DNA from: CAIUGU01 sp031398625
Lineage (GTDB): Bacteria > Pseudomonadota > Gammaproteobacteria > Steroidobacterales > Steroidobacteraceae
Direction: 5' to 3'
Assembly: GCA_031398625.1 (NCBI GenBank)
Contig: JANNNQ010000294.1
Coordinates: 1 to 15,235, forward strand
DNA length: 15,235 nt
The position numbers were made by a program, and so were the translations under genes. Below the pieces are notes generated by a model that saw only the letters and a list, made by a program, of their open reading frames with translations, was not told the origin of the DNA and searched no databases. Positions 1-6,108 of this stretch are shown in pieces. Within the stretch, counting starts at the first letter, position 1, and every line of letters starts with the position of its first letter.

Positions 1-34
1 GGAAGCTCTGATTTACCCACATGCGCCAGGCGAA

Positions 35-62
35 CAGCGATGCAACTGATTGAAAGACCATG
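35..62 (+). repeat. 28-base direct repeat, copy 1
   Basis: This copy matches 148-175 at 26 of 28 positions, in the same orientation and offset by 113 bases. It starts CAGCGATGCAACTG and ends AGACCATG. The similarity stops at both ends and does not continue into the flanks, so this is a discrete repeat rather than a larger duplication. I do not recognise the family. Confidence 0.8.
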
Positions 63-147
63 GTTGAAAATGCGTCGACTGTTTCAGATGGCAGTATTTC
101 AGAGGTTCCCTAGAGAAGCGTTGTAGTCGGCTGCTGGCCCTGCGGTG

Positions 148-175
148 CAGCGATGCAACTGGTTGCAAGACCATG
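148..175 (+). repeat. 28-base direct repeat, copy 2
   Basis: Second copy of the 35-62 repeat, with two substitutions. These make an internal perfect inverted repeat, TGCAAC-TG-GTTGCA (155-168), which is imperfect in copy 1. A dyad like this could be a protein-binding site or a tiny hairpin. I saw no third copy in the window. Confidence 0.8.
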
Positions 176-231
176 TACTCGAGCTGAGTGCCGCATCCCG
201 AATGGCACATCTGCCGAGACTCCTGCATGAC

Positions 232-260
232 AAAGGCCGGCAACGCCGGCCTTTTCCTTT
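232..260. terminator. Intrinsic terminator downstream of alr
   Basis: A perfect 10-bp stem (AAAGGCCGGC / GCCGGCCTTT) closes a 3-base loop. On the plus strand it is followed by TCCTTT, giving the run CTTTTCCTTT. On the minus strand only three U residues, within the stem, precede GTC. It lies 25 bases beyond the alr stop, so it probably ends the rpsF-to-alr transcript. Its better U-tract serves plus-strand transcription, so it is likely bidirectional. Confidence 0.8.
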
Positions 261-284
261 CTGCAGATCCTTAGCACCCGGGTG

Positions 285-1370
285 TCAGCGATACTCCATC
301 GCGACCCGCTGGCTGACACCGCAAACCAGTTCATACGGAATCGTGTCGGCATGCAGGGCCAGCTGCTCCGCGGGTAGCCCTTCACCCCACAACACCACGG
401 GATCACCGACAACGGCGGGCGCATCAGTGATATCAATGGCAATCATGTCCATCGAGACGCGACCGGCCAGCAACGCCTTCCGGCCGTTGACCAGCACCGG
501 CGAACCGCTCTTCATGTGACGCGGATAGCCATCGCCATAGCCCACTGCCGCGATCCCGATCGTCGCGCGCCGTGTCGCACGCCATGCGGCGCCATAACCC
601 ACGCCCTCGCCTGCAGCGACTTCACCCACGGCGATCAGTTTCGTGGCCAGGGTCATGACGGGCTTCAGGCCGAGATCGGCGGCGAGTTCGTGACGGAACG
701 GCGACATGCCGTACAGCATCAGGCCAGGTCGCACCCAATCCGCCCTGGCCTGCGGCCATGCCAGCAATCCCGCAGAATTGGCGATGCTGCGTTCCGCATC
801 TCCCCCGCCGGGCAGGGACACGACGACCTGCTCGAACTCCGTCACCTGCTGCATCGTGCGGCTGTCACTGCGCTCATCGGCTACCGCCAGATGCGTCATC
901 AGCCGCGGGACACCGAGTACGCGATTCGTGCGCAGCAGCCTTTCCCAGGCAGACAGGCTGTACTCAAGCCTGAACCCCAGCCGGTTCATGCCTGAATCGA
1001 TCTTGAACCACACCGGGATCCGTCCCGGGCCTTGCCATTGCTCGAGCAACGCAAGCTGCGCACGTGAATGGACCACGATCTCGCAGCCCCGTGCGGCAGC
1101 GAGTTCGAGGTCTTCACTGCTGAACACCCCCTCGAGCAGGACGATCTTCTGCGTGAGACCGGCATCCCGCAGCGCCAGCCCTTCCTCTAGTCGCGCTACT
1201 CCGAATGCGTCCGCACCCCCTAGCGCCTGCGCCGTCGGCACGAGCCCGTGGCCATAGGCATTCGCCTTGATGACCGCCATCACGCGCGCGCCGGGCGCAC
1301 GTTCACGGACTACACCAAGATTGTGGCGCAGCGCACCGGCATCGATCAGCGCGCGAGGACCTGAGCTCAT
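285..1370 (-). CDS. alr: Alanine racemase
   Basis: A PLP-dependent cytoplasmic enzyme that interconverts L- and D-alanine and supplies D-Ala for peptidoglycan. The 361-residue product has the usual family length. The PLP lysine is K35 in the motif KANAYGHG. R130 lies in GMNRLGF. The second catalytic residue is Y259 in GVGYGA, and VSMDM lies at about 306-310. The N-terminal TIM barrel is followed by the C-terminal beta domain. I chose the ATG at 1370 because MSSGPRALIDAGALRHN aligns with known Alr N-termini. A longer frame to 1451 would have to encode a perfect hairpin (1411-1444) and has no homologous sequence. The Shine-Dalgarno site before 1370 is weak. It is last in the minus-strand cluster, 146 bases after dnaB. 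The biosynthetic Alr and catabolic DadX paralogues cannot be told apart by sequence alone; the dnaB neighbourhood favours Alr. Confidence 0.95.
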   Translation of the reverse strand: MSSGPRALIDAGALRHNLGVVRERAPGARVMAVIKANAYGHGLVPTAQALGGADAFGVARLEEGLALRDAGLTQKIVLLEGVFSSEDLELAAARGCEIVVHSRAQLALLEQWQGPGRIPVWFKIDSGMNRLGFRLEYSLSAWERLLRTNRVLGVPRLMTHLAVADERSDSRTMQQVTEFEQVVVSLPGGGDAERSIANSAGLLAWPQARADWVRPGLMLYGMSPFRHELAADLGLKPVMTLATKLIAVGEVAAGEGVGYGAAWRATRRATIGIAAVGYGDGYPRHMKSGSPVLVNGRKALLAGRVSMDMIAIDITDAPAVVGDPVVLWGEGLPAEQLALHADTIPYELVCGVSQRVAMEYR

Positions 1371-1516
1371 AGTTGAAACTCGGGATCGGGCATCCTGCCA
1401 CGACCCTCGCGCGAGCGGCAAAAGGCGCGACTTTTGCCGCTCGCTCGCCACCCATGGCGGCGCGGTACATCCATATACCGTGGCCGAAACTTCCGACTAA
1501 TCTCCTGCATCATTGC
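1371..1516 (-). other. dnaB-alr intergenic region
   Basis: These 146 bases separate dnaB and alr. The main feature is the 14-bp hairpin at 1411-1444. An AT-containing stretch around 1478-1490 (minus-strand GGTATATGG) could be a -10 element, but I find no convincing -35 box, so an alr promoter here is only possible. No gene is seen. Confidence 0.5.
1411..1444 (-). repeat. Perfect 14-bp inverted repeat upstream of alr
   Basis: The arms at 1411-1424 and 1431-1444 are exact reverse complements around a 6-base loop (GCGCGA on the plus strand). The minus-strand RNA would form a very stable hairpin about 40 bases before the alr start. No U-tract follows on either strand, so it is not a canonical intrinsic terminator. 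It may stabilise RNA, form a processing site between dnaB and alr, or attenuate transcription. Confidence 0.85.
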
Positions 1517-2887
1517 TCAGCGATACCCGCCGTACGACTCGGGCGCGAAGTTCTCGAACTTGGTGAATTCGCCGAGGAAGGTCAGCTGCACGTCGCCGAT
1601 GGGACCGTTGCGCTGCTTGGCGATGATGATGTCGGCGATGCCCTTCCGCGTCGTGTTCGGATCGTACACTTCGTCACGGTAGATCATCATGATGAGGTCG
1701 GCATCCTGCTCGATGGCGCCGGATTCGCGCAGGTCCGACATCACCGGCTTCTTGTCCTGGCGCTGCTCGACGCTGCGATTGAGCTGTGACAACGCGATCA
1801 CCGGCACGGCCAGCTCCTTCGCGAGCGCCTTGAGCGACCGCGAGATCTCGGAAATCTCCGTGGCGCGGTTTTCCTTGGTGCCCGCCACCTGCATCAGCTG
1901 CAGGTAGTCGATCACGATCAGGCCGAGACCGTGTTCCCGCTTGAGGCGGCGCGCCCGCGCGCGGATCTCCGTCGGCGTCAACGCACCGGTATCGTCGATG
2001 AAGATGGGCGCGTTCTTCATCAGGCTGATCGCACTGTTGATGCAGGACCATTCCTGGTCACCCAGCATGCCGTTGCGCAGATGCGACTGGTTGACACGGC
2101 CGAGCGAGGAAATCATGCGGAGCGCCAGCTGCTCGCGGGACATTTCCATGCTGAACACGGCGACACGGGTATTCGAGCCGATGGCCGCGTTCTCGGCAAT
2201 GTTGATCGCGAAGGTCGTCTTGCCCATCGAAGGCCGGCCCGCGACGACGATGAGATCACCGGGCTGCAGGCCCGCAGTCAACTTGTCGAGCTCGGCAAAA
2301 CCCGTGCTGACACCGGTCAGCTCACCCTGGTTCTGGTAGCGCTTGTCGAGCAGGTCGATGGTGGGACCCAGCACCTGGACGAGCGACACGAATCCGGAGC
2401 CGGTCTTGCGGCCGCTTTCCGCAATCTCGAAGACCCTGCGTTCGGCTTCATCGACCAGTTCGTTGGCGCTACGGCCTTCGGCATCGTAGGCGCTCGCGGC
2501 GATTTCGCCGCCCACGCGGATGAGGCGGCGCAGCTGCGCCCGTTCGCGGACGATATCGGCATAGGCCCGGATGTTCGCGGCGCTGGGCGTTTCGCGGACG
2601 AGCGTCGCGAGATAACCCAGTCCACCCGTATCGCCCTGCCTGCCCTGCCGGTCGAGATACTCGGCAAGCGTGACGGCATCGCTCGGCTCACTGCGTCCAG
2701 CGAGCTCGGTGATGGCTGCAAAAATGAGCTGGTGGTCGCGCCGGTAGAAGTCTTCCGCGACCAGCCGGTCGGCGACGGTGTCCCACGTGCTGTTGTCGAG
2801 CATGAGGCCGCCGAGGACAGCCTGTTCTGCCTCGACCGAATGCGGAGGGACGCGAATCGCCTCCTCCGCAGACAGGGGGTACGCCAT
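1517..2887 (-). CDS. dnaB: Replicative DNA helicase DnaB
   Basis: The hexameric 5'-3' helicase that unwinds DNA ahead of the replisome and recruits DnaG primase. The product is 456 residues, the usual family length. The N-terminal helical DnaB-N domain (about 12-115) carries HSVEAEQAVLGG. A linker leads to the RecA-like ATPase with Walker A GRPSMGKT (217-224), Walker B VIDYLQ (325-330), the SQLNRSVEQR segment (367-376) and the arginine-finger region KQRNGP (424-429). No intein interrupts the ATPase motifs, although dnaB is a common intein host. The ATG at 2887 lies 23 bases after the rplI stop with a weak AGGG site upstream, which suggests transcription with the ribosomal protein genes. Confidence 0.98.
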   Translation of the reverse strand: MAYPLSAEEAIRVPPHSVEAEQAVLGGLMLDNSTWDTVADRLVAEDFYRRDHQLIFAAITELAGRSEPSDAVTLAEYLDRQGRQGDTGGLGYLATLVRETPSAANIRAYADIVRERAQLRRLIRVGGEIAASAYDAEGRSANELVDEAERRVFEIAESGRKTGSGFVSLVQVLGPTIDLLDKRYQNQGELTGVSTGFAELDKLTAGLQPGDLIVVAGRPSMGKTTFAINIAENAAIGSNTRVAVFSMEMSREQLALRMISSLGRVNQSHLRNGMLGDQEWSCINSAISLMKNAPIFIDDTGALTPTEIRARARRLKREHGLGLIVIDYLQLMQVAGTKENRATEISEISRSLKALAKELAVPVIALSQLNRSVEQRQDKKPVMSDLRESGAIEQDADLIMMIYRDEVYDPNTTRKGIADIIIAKQRNGPIGDVQLTFLGEFTKFENFAPESYGGYR

Positions 2888-2910
2888 GTGACGGGACCCT
2901 AAGGCCCTGC

Positions 2911-3360
2911 TTATTCTTCCGGAACGATCGTCAGGTGCAGTTCCGCAGTGACGTCGGCGTGCAGCTGGATCTGAACGACATGCTCGCCGGCGAGGCGGAT
3001 CGGGCCTTCGGGCAGGCGTACTTCCGCGCGCTCGAGACTCAAGCCTGCCTTGGTGGCGCCTTCGGCGATGTCGGACGTGCCGATGGAGCCGAACAGCTTG
3101 CCTTCGGTGCCCGCCTTGGCGGGAATCGACAGCTTGAACTCCGCGAATCTGGCAGCTCGGGCCTGCGCCGCTGCGAGTTCCTCATTGGCTGCCTTTTCAA
3201 GTTCGGCGCGGCGCGATTCGAACTTCGCGACATTCGCCGGCGTGGCGAGCGTGGCCTTGCCCTTGGGCAGGAGGAAATTGCGGCCGTAACCCGACCTGAC
3301 CTTCACGAGGTCGCCGATGTTGCCGAGATTGGCGACTTTCTGCAGGAGTATGACTTCCAT
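2911..3360 (-). CDS. rplI: 50S ribosomal protein L9
   Basis: L9 binds 23S rRNA at the base of the L1 stalk and helps maintain reading frame. The 149-residue product matches the family length. The N-terminal rRNA-binding domain opens MEVILLQKVANLG and contains the signature GYGRNFLLPKGKA (24-36). A long alanine- and glutamate-rich connecting helix (about 41-75) follows. The C-terminal domain contains GKLFGSIGTSDIAE. A good Shine-Dalgarno site (AAAGG, 7-base spacer) precedes the ATG at 3360. It lies 66 bases after the DUF2232 gene and 23 bases before dnaB, inside the rpsF-rpsR ribosomal operon. Confidence 0.98.
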   Translation of the reverse strand: MEVILLQKVANLGNIGDLVKVRSGYGRNFLLPKGKATLATPANVAKFESRRAELEKAANEELAAAQARAARFAEFKLSIPAKAGTEGKLFGSIGTSDIAEGATKAGLSLERAEVRLPEGPIRLAGEHVVQIQLHADVTAELHLTIVPEE

Positions 3361-3426
3361 CGTGACACCTTTACCTGAACGCTTTACGAAACAGACTTCC
3401 CATTTGCACTCATCGCGGCCCGCCCA

Positions 3427-4326
3427 TCACGTCCGCAATCGCCGCCAGTTGTCGGCCGCACCCCACGCTGCCAGCAGCGTGACCATGATGAAAGCGGACA
3501 GCGGCACGATCAGAAACACATAGATGGCCGCCAGCCCGCTCGATCCCATGCTGCCGGCTGCCTTGCGCCGGTGCGCAGCAGCCAGGCCCTGGAACGCCAG
3601 CGCGCTGACCGCAATCCACGCGAGGCTGTCGATCACTTCGACGTTGGCCAGCGCCGCAAACCCGATCACCCCAACCGATGCCAGCCCGAGCACACGCCCG
3701 AGCCGCAACTCGCGATACTCCGCACCGAACGCTTCCGGCGCCTCCAGCAGCGATTGCCACCAGCGTCCGAGAAACACCGAGCCCAGCGCACCGAGCAAGG
3801 CGAGCGCAGCGTATGCCCCCCACATCGTCCGTGCGAACCTCGCGATGATCTCTTCCGGGTTCTGCAATACGATTTCGTTGCTGCGCAGCGACTGCACGAC
3901 CTCCCTCACGAGGGGTTCCCACACGGTGCCCGGGCTATCGAGCACTGCGTAAACACCGAGCAGCAGCCCCGACAATCCGAGCACTACCAGCTGGAAGCAC
4001 AACGTCAGCGAGCCGTACTTCTTCAGCAGCACGGCGAGACCCGCAGGCAGCAGGAACGCGAGCGCCGCGAGTCCCACCGCGATCACGACCGGCTGGTCGA
4101 CTGACAGGAGCGTCCCCGCTCCCACCGCGAAACTCACCACGCCCACGGTCACACCGCGGGTAACCGGATTGCCAGCTTCGCCGTACAGTACCAGCAGCAC
4201 GGCCGCTGCAGCCGCCACCACCGCCAACGGGGAGAACCCCCCGGGCGAGAATGCCGCGAGGCAGGCGCCAACGAAGTACGCCCGCCAGGGCTGCCCGACT
4301 AGCCACGCCGCAAACCTGCGATGCAT
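3427..4326 (-). CDS. DUF2232 (YybS-like) integral membrane protein
   Basis: A 299-residue hydrophobic inner-membrane protein of unknown biochemical function. Hydrophobic stretches at about 17-47, 58-73, 78-100, 106-128, 168-188, 212-250 and 262-288 suggest seven to nine membrane segments. The loop with GRWWQSLLEAPEAF and EYRELRLGR (188-211) resembles the conserved loop of DUF2232/YybS proteins, which lie in the same place between rpsR and rplI in Pseudomonas and relatives. The family call rests on that loop, the topology and the position. The ATG at 4326 follows GGGAGCGGGAA on the minus strand, a loose Shine-Dalgarno match. It is 53 bases after rpsR, so very probably co-transcribed with the ribosomal genes. 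I would not assign a function. Confidence 0.82.
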   Translation of the reverse strand: MHRRFAAWLVGQPWRAYFVGACLAAFSPGGFSPLAVVAAAAAVLLVLYGEAGNPVTRGVTVGVVSFAVGAGTLLSVDQPVVIAVGLAALAFLLPAGLAVLLKKYGSLTLCFQLVVLGLSGLLLGVYAVLDSPGTVWEPLVREVVQSLRSNEIVLQNPEEIIARFARTMWGAYAALALLGALGSVFLGRWWQSLLEAPEAFGAEYRELRLGRVLGLASVGVIGFAALANVEVIDSLAWIAVSALAFQGLAAAHRRKAAGSMGSSGLAAIYVFLIVPLSAFIMVTLLAAWGAADNWRRLRT

Positions 4327-4379
4327 CGCTTACCGGTTCCCGCTCCCGAAGCAGCGGGCGCCGGACCTCTATTGAAGGA

Positions 4380-4604
4380 TCAGTGCTGATCCGTGTAGGG
4401 CAACAACGCCAGGAACCGGGCACGCTTCACGGCTACCGCGAGCTGGCGCTGGTAGTGCGACTTGGTGCCCGTGATCCGGCTTGGAACGATCTTGCCGGTC
4501 TCGGTGATGTAGTTCTTGAGGATGCCCAGATCCTTGTAGTCGATCTGGACGATGCCTTCAGCGGTAAACCGGCAGAAACGGCGCCGGCGAAAAAAACGTG
4601 CCAT
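4380..4604 (-). CDS. rpsR: 30S ribosomal protein S18
   Basis: S18 pairs with S6 and binds the central domain (platform) of 16S rRNA. The product is 74 residues, typical for the family. The basic N-terminus MARFFRRRRFCRF is followed by the core with IDYKDLGILKNYI (about 21-33) and the signature GKIVPSRITGTK (37-48), then the RQLAVAVKRARFLALLPY helix (about 53-70). The ATG at 4604 has an AAGG site about 8 bases upstream. It is 61 bases after the rpsF stop. That gap is too short for priB, which occupies this place in E. coli. Confidence 0.98.
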   Translation of the reverse strand: MARFFRRRRFCRFTAEGIVQIDYKDLGILKNYITETGKIVPSRITGTKSHYQRQLAVAVKRARFLALLPYTDQH

Positions 4605-4641
4605 GGGAGTGCCTTGAATGATTCGGGTTGGGTTCGCGTTC

Positions 4642-4656
4642 GATCAGCGCCTGATC
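4642..4656 (-). repeat. Small inverted repeat between rpsF and rpsR
   Basis: GATCAG and CTGATC flank a 3-base loop exactly, extending by one G-U and one A-U pair to 8 bp in the minus-strand RNA. It lies 10 bases after the rpsF stop and about 37 bases before the rpsR start. No U-tract follows. It may be a processing or stabilising hairpin in the polycistronic mRNA. Confidence 0.55.
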
Positions 4657-4665
4657 AATGCGGGG

Positions 4666-5058
4666 TCAACGATCTGACTGCGCGCCGGGACCATCGTCAT
4701 CGCCGTCATCGGCGAAGCGTTCGTTCCGTTCGGCGTCATCCCCACGCAGCATCGGCGACGGCTCGGTCACCGCCGCATCCATCTTGATGACGAGGTGACG
4801 CAGCACGGCGTCGCTGAAGCGGAAAGAGCCGGTCAATTCATCGAGCGTCTTGTTGTCGACTTCGATGTTGAGCAGGATGTAGTGGGCCTTGTGGACCTTG
4901 GCGATGGGGAACGTCAGCTGGCGCCGGCCCCAGTCCTCGAGACGGTGGATGTGGCCACCGCCGGCAGCGATCATGCCCTTGTAACGCTCGAGCATGGCCG
5001 GAACCTGTTCACTCTGGTCAGGGTGGACCAGAAACACGATTTCATAGTGTCTCAGCAC
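4666..5058 (-). CDS. rpsF: 30S ribosomal protein S6
   Basis: S6 forms a heterodimer with S18 on the 30S platform. The product is 130 residues, near the usual 95-135. It opens LRHYEIVFLVHPDQ, carries the conserved central segment EDWGRRQLTFPIAKVHKAHY (about 42-61) and the FRFSDAVLRHLVI strand (about 80-92). It ends in an acidic tail (RGDDAERNERFADDGDDD), as in many gammaproteobacterial S6 proteins. The start is the GTG at 5058, set by a strong Shine-Dalgarno site AAGGAG (5065-5070, 6-base spacer) and by homology at RHYEIV. A longer open frame upstream to 5340 has no S6 similarity and overlaps the leader. The leader can sequester this ribosome site, which suggests autoregulation. Confidence 0.97.
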   Translation of the reverse strand: MLRHYEIVFLVHPDQSEQVPAMLERYKGMIAAGGGHIHRLEDWGRRQLTFPIAKVHKAHYILLNIEVDNKTLDELTGSFRFSDAVLRHLVIKMDAAVTEPSPMLRGDDAERNERFADDGDDDGPGAQSDR

Positions 5059-5064
5059 GAATCG

Positions 5065-5123
5065 CTCCTTACGGGTTTGTCTCCCGCCCGTGTGCAATTC
5101 GACAAGTGCGGTGAGACAAGGAG
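5065..5123 (-). promoter_or_regulatory. Candidate autoregulatory leader of rpsF
   Basis: In minus-strand RNA, UUGUCUC (5119-5113) pairs exactly with GAGACAA (5083-5077), and CCGC (5111-5108) with GCGG (5087-5084). Next to the outer stem, CUCC (5123-5120) is complementary to GGAG of the Shine-Dalgarno site (5068-5065); read alone, CUCCUU is a perfect anti-SD. A competing hairpin, ACGGG (5091-5087) with CCCGU (5075-5071), ends directly before AAGGAG and leaves it free. It is largely incompatible with the first fold. Known rpsF leaders bind the S6:S18 dimer through a hairpin with a CCG element, and an ACCG occurs here at 5112-5109. The pairing is seen directly; the switch and ligand are inferred. 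Confidence 0.5.
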
Positions 5124-5128
5124 TTGAC

Positions 5129-5147
5129 TCTCCGGGCACCCCGGAGA
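5129..5147 (-). repeat. GC-rich hairpin in the rpsF leader
   Basis: TCTCCGGG and CCCGGAGA form a perfect 8-bp stem around a 3-base loop, 5 bases upstream of the anti-SD segment. No U-tract follows, so it is probably part of the leader fold rather than an intrinsic terminator. Confidence 0.7.
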
Positions 5148-5156
5148 AGGGCGCGA

Positions 5157-5185
5157 ATGGTAGCGGAGAGCCGCCTGAGCGGCAA
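5157..5185 (-). promoter_or_regulatory. Candidate sigma70 promoter for rpsF
   Basis: On the minus strand, TTGCCG (5185-5180) and TACCAT (5162-5157) are separated by exactly 17 bases, each matching 4 of 6 consensus positions. Transcription would start near 5150, just before the 5147-5129 hairpin, giving a leader of about 90 bases. The position is good but the match is moderate, and other starts in this gap are possible. Confidence 0.35.
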
Positions 5186-5216
5186 GGGCAGATACGGATG
5201 GGAAGGCGGTCTTTGA

Positions 5217-5244
5217 CCGCATATGGTCGCCGGCAAATGGTCGC
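5217..5244 (-). repeat. 14-base tandem repeat, two units
   Basis: On the minus strand, GCGACCATTTGCCG is followed directly by GCGACCATATGCGG, 12 of 14 identical. It lies upstream of the candidate rpsF promoter and could be a pair of binding sites in phase (14-base period) or simple slippage. No family is recognised. Confidence 0.6.
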
Positions 5245-5361
5245 GGCGCGACAGAAAGGCCTTGCGGCAAACTGGCCAGGATCCGATTTGCTGGCAGAGC
5301 CAGCTATTTGCCGTACAGCGGCCCACTGCCGCCAGGCCATTTGTCGACAATGGCGACCGTC

Positions 5362-6108
5362 CTATGCCCCGTTCCTTTGCCTCACCGCCTCGAACAGCAT
5401 CACGCCAGTAGCCACCGAGACATTGAGGCTCTCAACGGCCCCGCGCATCGGGATCCGGACCAGCAAATCGCAGTGCTCACGGGTAAGGCGCCGCATACCC
5501 TCCCCCTCTGACCCCATCACCAAGGCTAAAGGCCCTTTCAGATCAGCGGCATACACATCCTGCTCCGCCTCGCCCGCGGCCCCCACTATCCACAGGCCCC
5601 GCTCCTTTATATAGCGCAGCGTACGGGCGAGGTTCACCACCTGGATCAGCGGGGTGGTCTCGGCGGCCCCGGAGGCCACCTTCCTGACTGTCGGCGAAAG
5701 GCCTGCCGCGCGGTCCCTGGGGACGACCACGGCATGGACACCGGCGGCATCCGCTGTCCTGAGACAGGCCCCGAGGTTGTGGGGATCCTGGACGCCGTCG
5801 AGCAGCAGGATCAGCGGCTGGGCACCGGCCTGGTCGAGCACGTCGTCCAGCGCGCCTTCGCCCTGCACGCCCGCAGCGGCCAGCCTGGCGATGACACCCT
5901 GGTGGCGGGCATTGCCGGACAGCTGATCCAGTTCGCGGGTATCACGCCGCTCGATGGATACACCCGCCGCCCGCGCAAGCTTTTCAACTTCCGCGATGCG
6001 GCCGTCGTCCCGGCCCCGCTGCAGCACGACGCCGACAACACGGGCAGGCTGCTTTTCGAGGACCGCCTGCACCGCGTGGACACCCACCACCAGCGACGTC
6101 TCAGTCAA
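5362..6108 (-). CDS. rlmB: 23S rRNA (guanosine-2'-O-)-methyltransferase RlmB
   Basis: An SPOUT (TrmH/SpoU) enzyme that uses S-adenosylmethionine to methylate the 2'-O of G2251 in the 23S rRNA P-loop. The product is 248 residues, near the E. coli length. The N-terminal L30e-like domain (about 1-75) includes VVGVHAVQAVLE. The knotted domain has motif 1 DPHNLGACLRTADAAG (N111, R117), motif 2 LVMGSEGEGMRR (E201) and motif 3 IPMRGAVESLNVSVATG (S227, N229). These line up with the E. coli catalytic residues at a constant offset of three. The start is a TTG at 6108, directly after the rnr TAA; homology at the N-terminus fixes it, and AGGGGG inside rnr lies about 9 bases upstream. The tight join suggests translation coupled to rnr. 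Confidence 0.96.
   Translation of the reverse strand: MTETSLVVGVHAVQAVLEKQPARVVGVVLQRGRDDGRIAEVEKLARAAGVSIERRDTRELDQLSGNARHQGVIARLAAAGVQGEGALDDVLDQAGAQPLILLLDGVQDPHNLGACLRTADAAGVHAVVVPRDRAAGLSPTVRKVASGAAETTPLIQVVNLARTLRYIKERGLWIVGAAGEAEQDVYAADLKGPLALVMGSEGEGMRRLTREHCDLLVRIPMRGAVESLNVSVATGVMLFEAVRQRNGA

Larger units (their letters stand above)
1..284. other. Non-coding region downstream of alr
   Basis: I see no credible gene here. The short open frames are low-quality in both directions, with no Shine-Dalgarno site or recognisable domain. The stretch holds a 28-base imperfect direct repeat (35-62 and 148-175), a small inverted repeat (GTGCC/GGCAC, about 188-208) and a strong intrinsic terminator hairpin (232-260). 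The better U-tract lies on the plus strand, so an untranslated plus-strand transcript or the tail of a convergent unit is possible. The left edge of the window cuts the region. Confidence 0.6.
5059..5361 (-). other. rlmB-rpsF intergenic region with rpsF leader
   Basis: This 303-base stretch has no credible gene. On the minus strand, in order, it holds: small hairpins after the rlmB stop, including GCTGGC/GCCAGC at 5290-5304 with a 3-base loop; three ATTTGC/ATTTGT motifs (5286, 5306, 5339); a near-palindrome CCATT..AATGG (5337-5353); a 14-base tandem repeat (5217-5244); a candidate promoter (5157-5185); an 8-bp GC-rich hairpin (5129-5147); and the structured leader before rpsF (5065-5123). I see no clear intrinsic terminator for rnr-rlmB because none of the hairpins is followed by a U-tract, so read-through into rpsF is possible. 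Confidence 0.6.

Noticed and set aside
35..175. CRISPR array
   Set aside because: There are only two repeat copies, they are 113 bases apart and imperfect, and there are no cas genes.
13..243. Small minus-strand gene of 76 codons in the left flank
   Set aside because: It covers both direct repeats and the terminator, has no ribosome site and its translation is unlike any known protein.
1371..1451. Upstream extension of alr to the ATG at 1451
   Set aside because: The added 27 residues have no family similarity, the region forms a perfect 14-bp hairpin, and no Shine-Dalgarno site precedes the ATG.
1517..2887. Intein in dnaB
   Set aside because: The ATPase motifs are contiguous and the protein has the standard 456-residue length.
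1931..2902. A 323-codon plus-strand open frame
   Set aside because: It is antisense to dnaB, shows Arg/Asp-rich shadow composition and has no domain or ribosome site.
4591..4600. Run of six A residues in rpsR as a frameshift site
   Set aside because: It encodes the ordinary FF in MARFFRRRR, and rpsR is intact at 74 residues with no alternative-frame product.
5059..5340. N-terminal extension of S6 to 5340
   Set aside because: The extension has no S6 similarity. The GTG at 5058 has a strong Shine-Dalgarno site and begins the conserved RHYEIV sequence.
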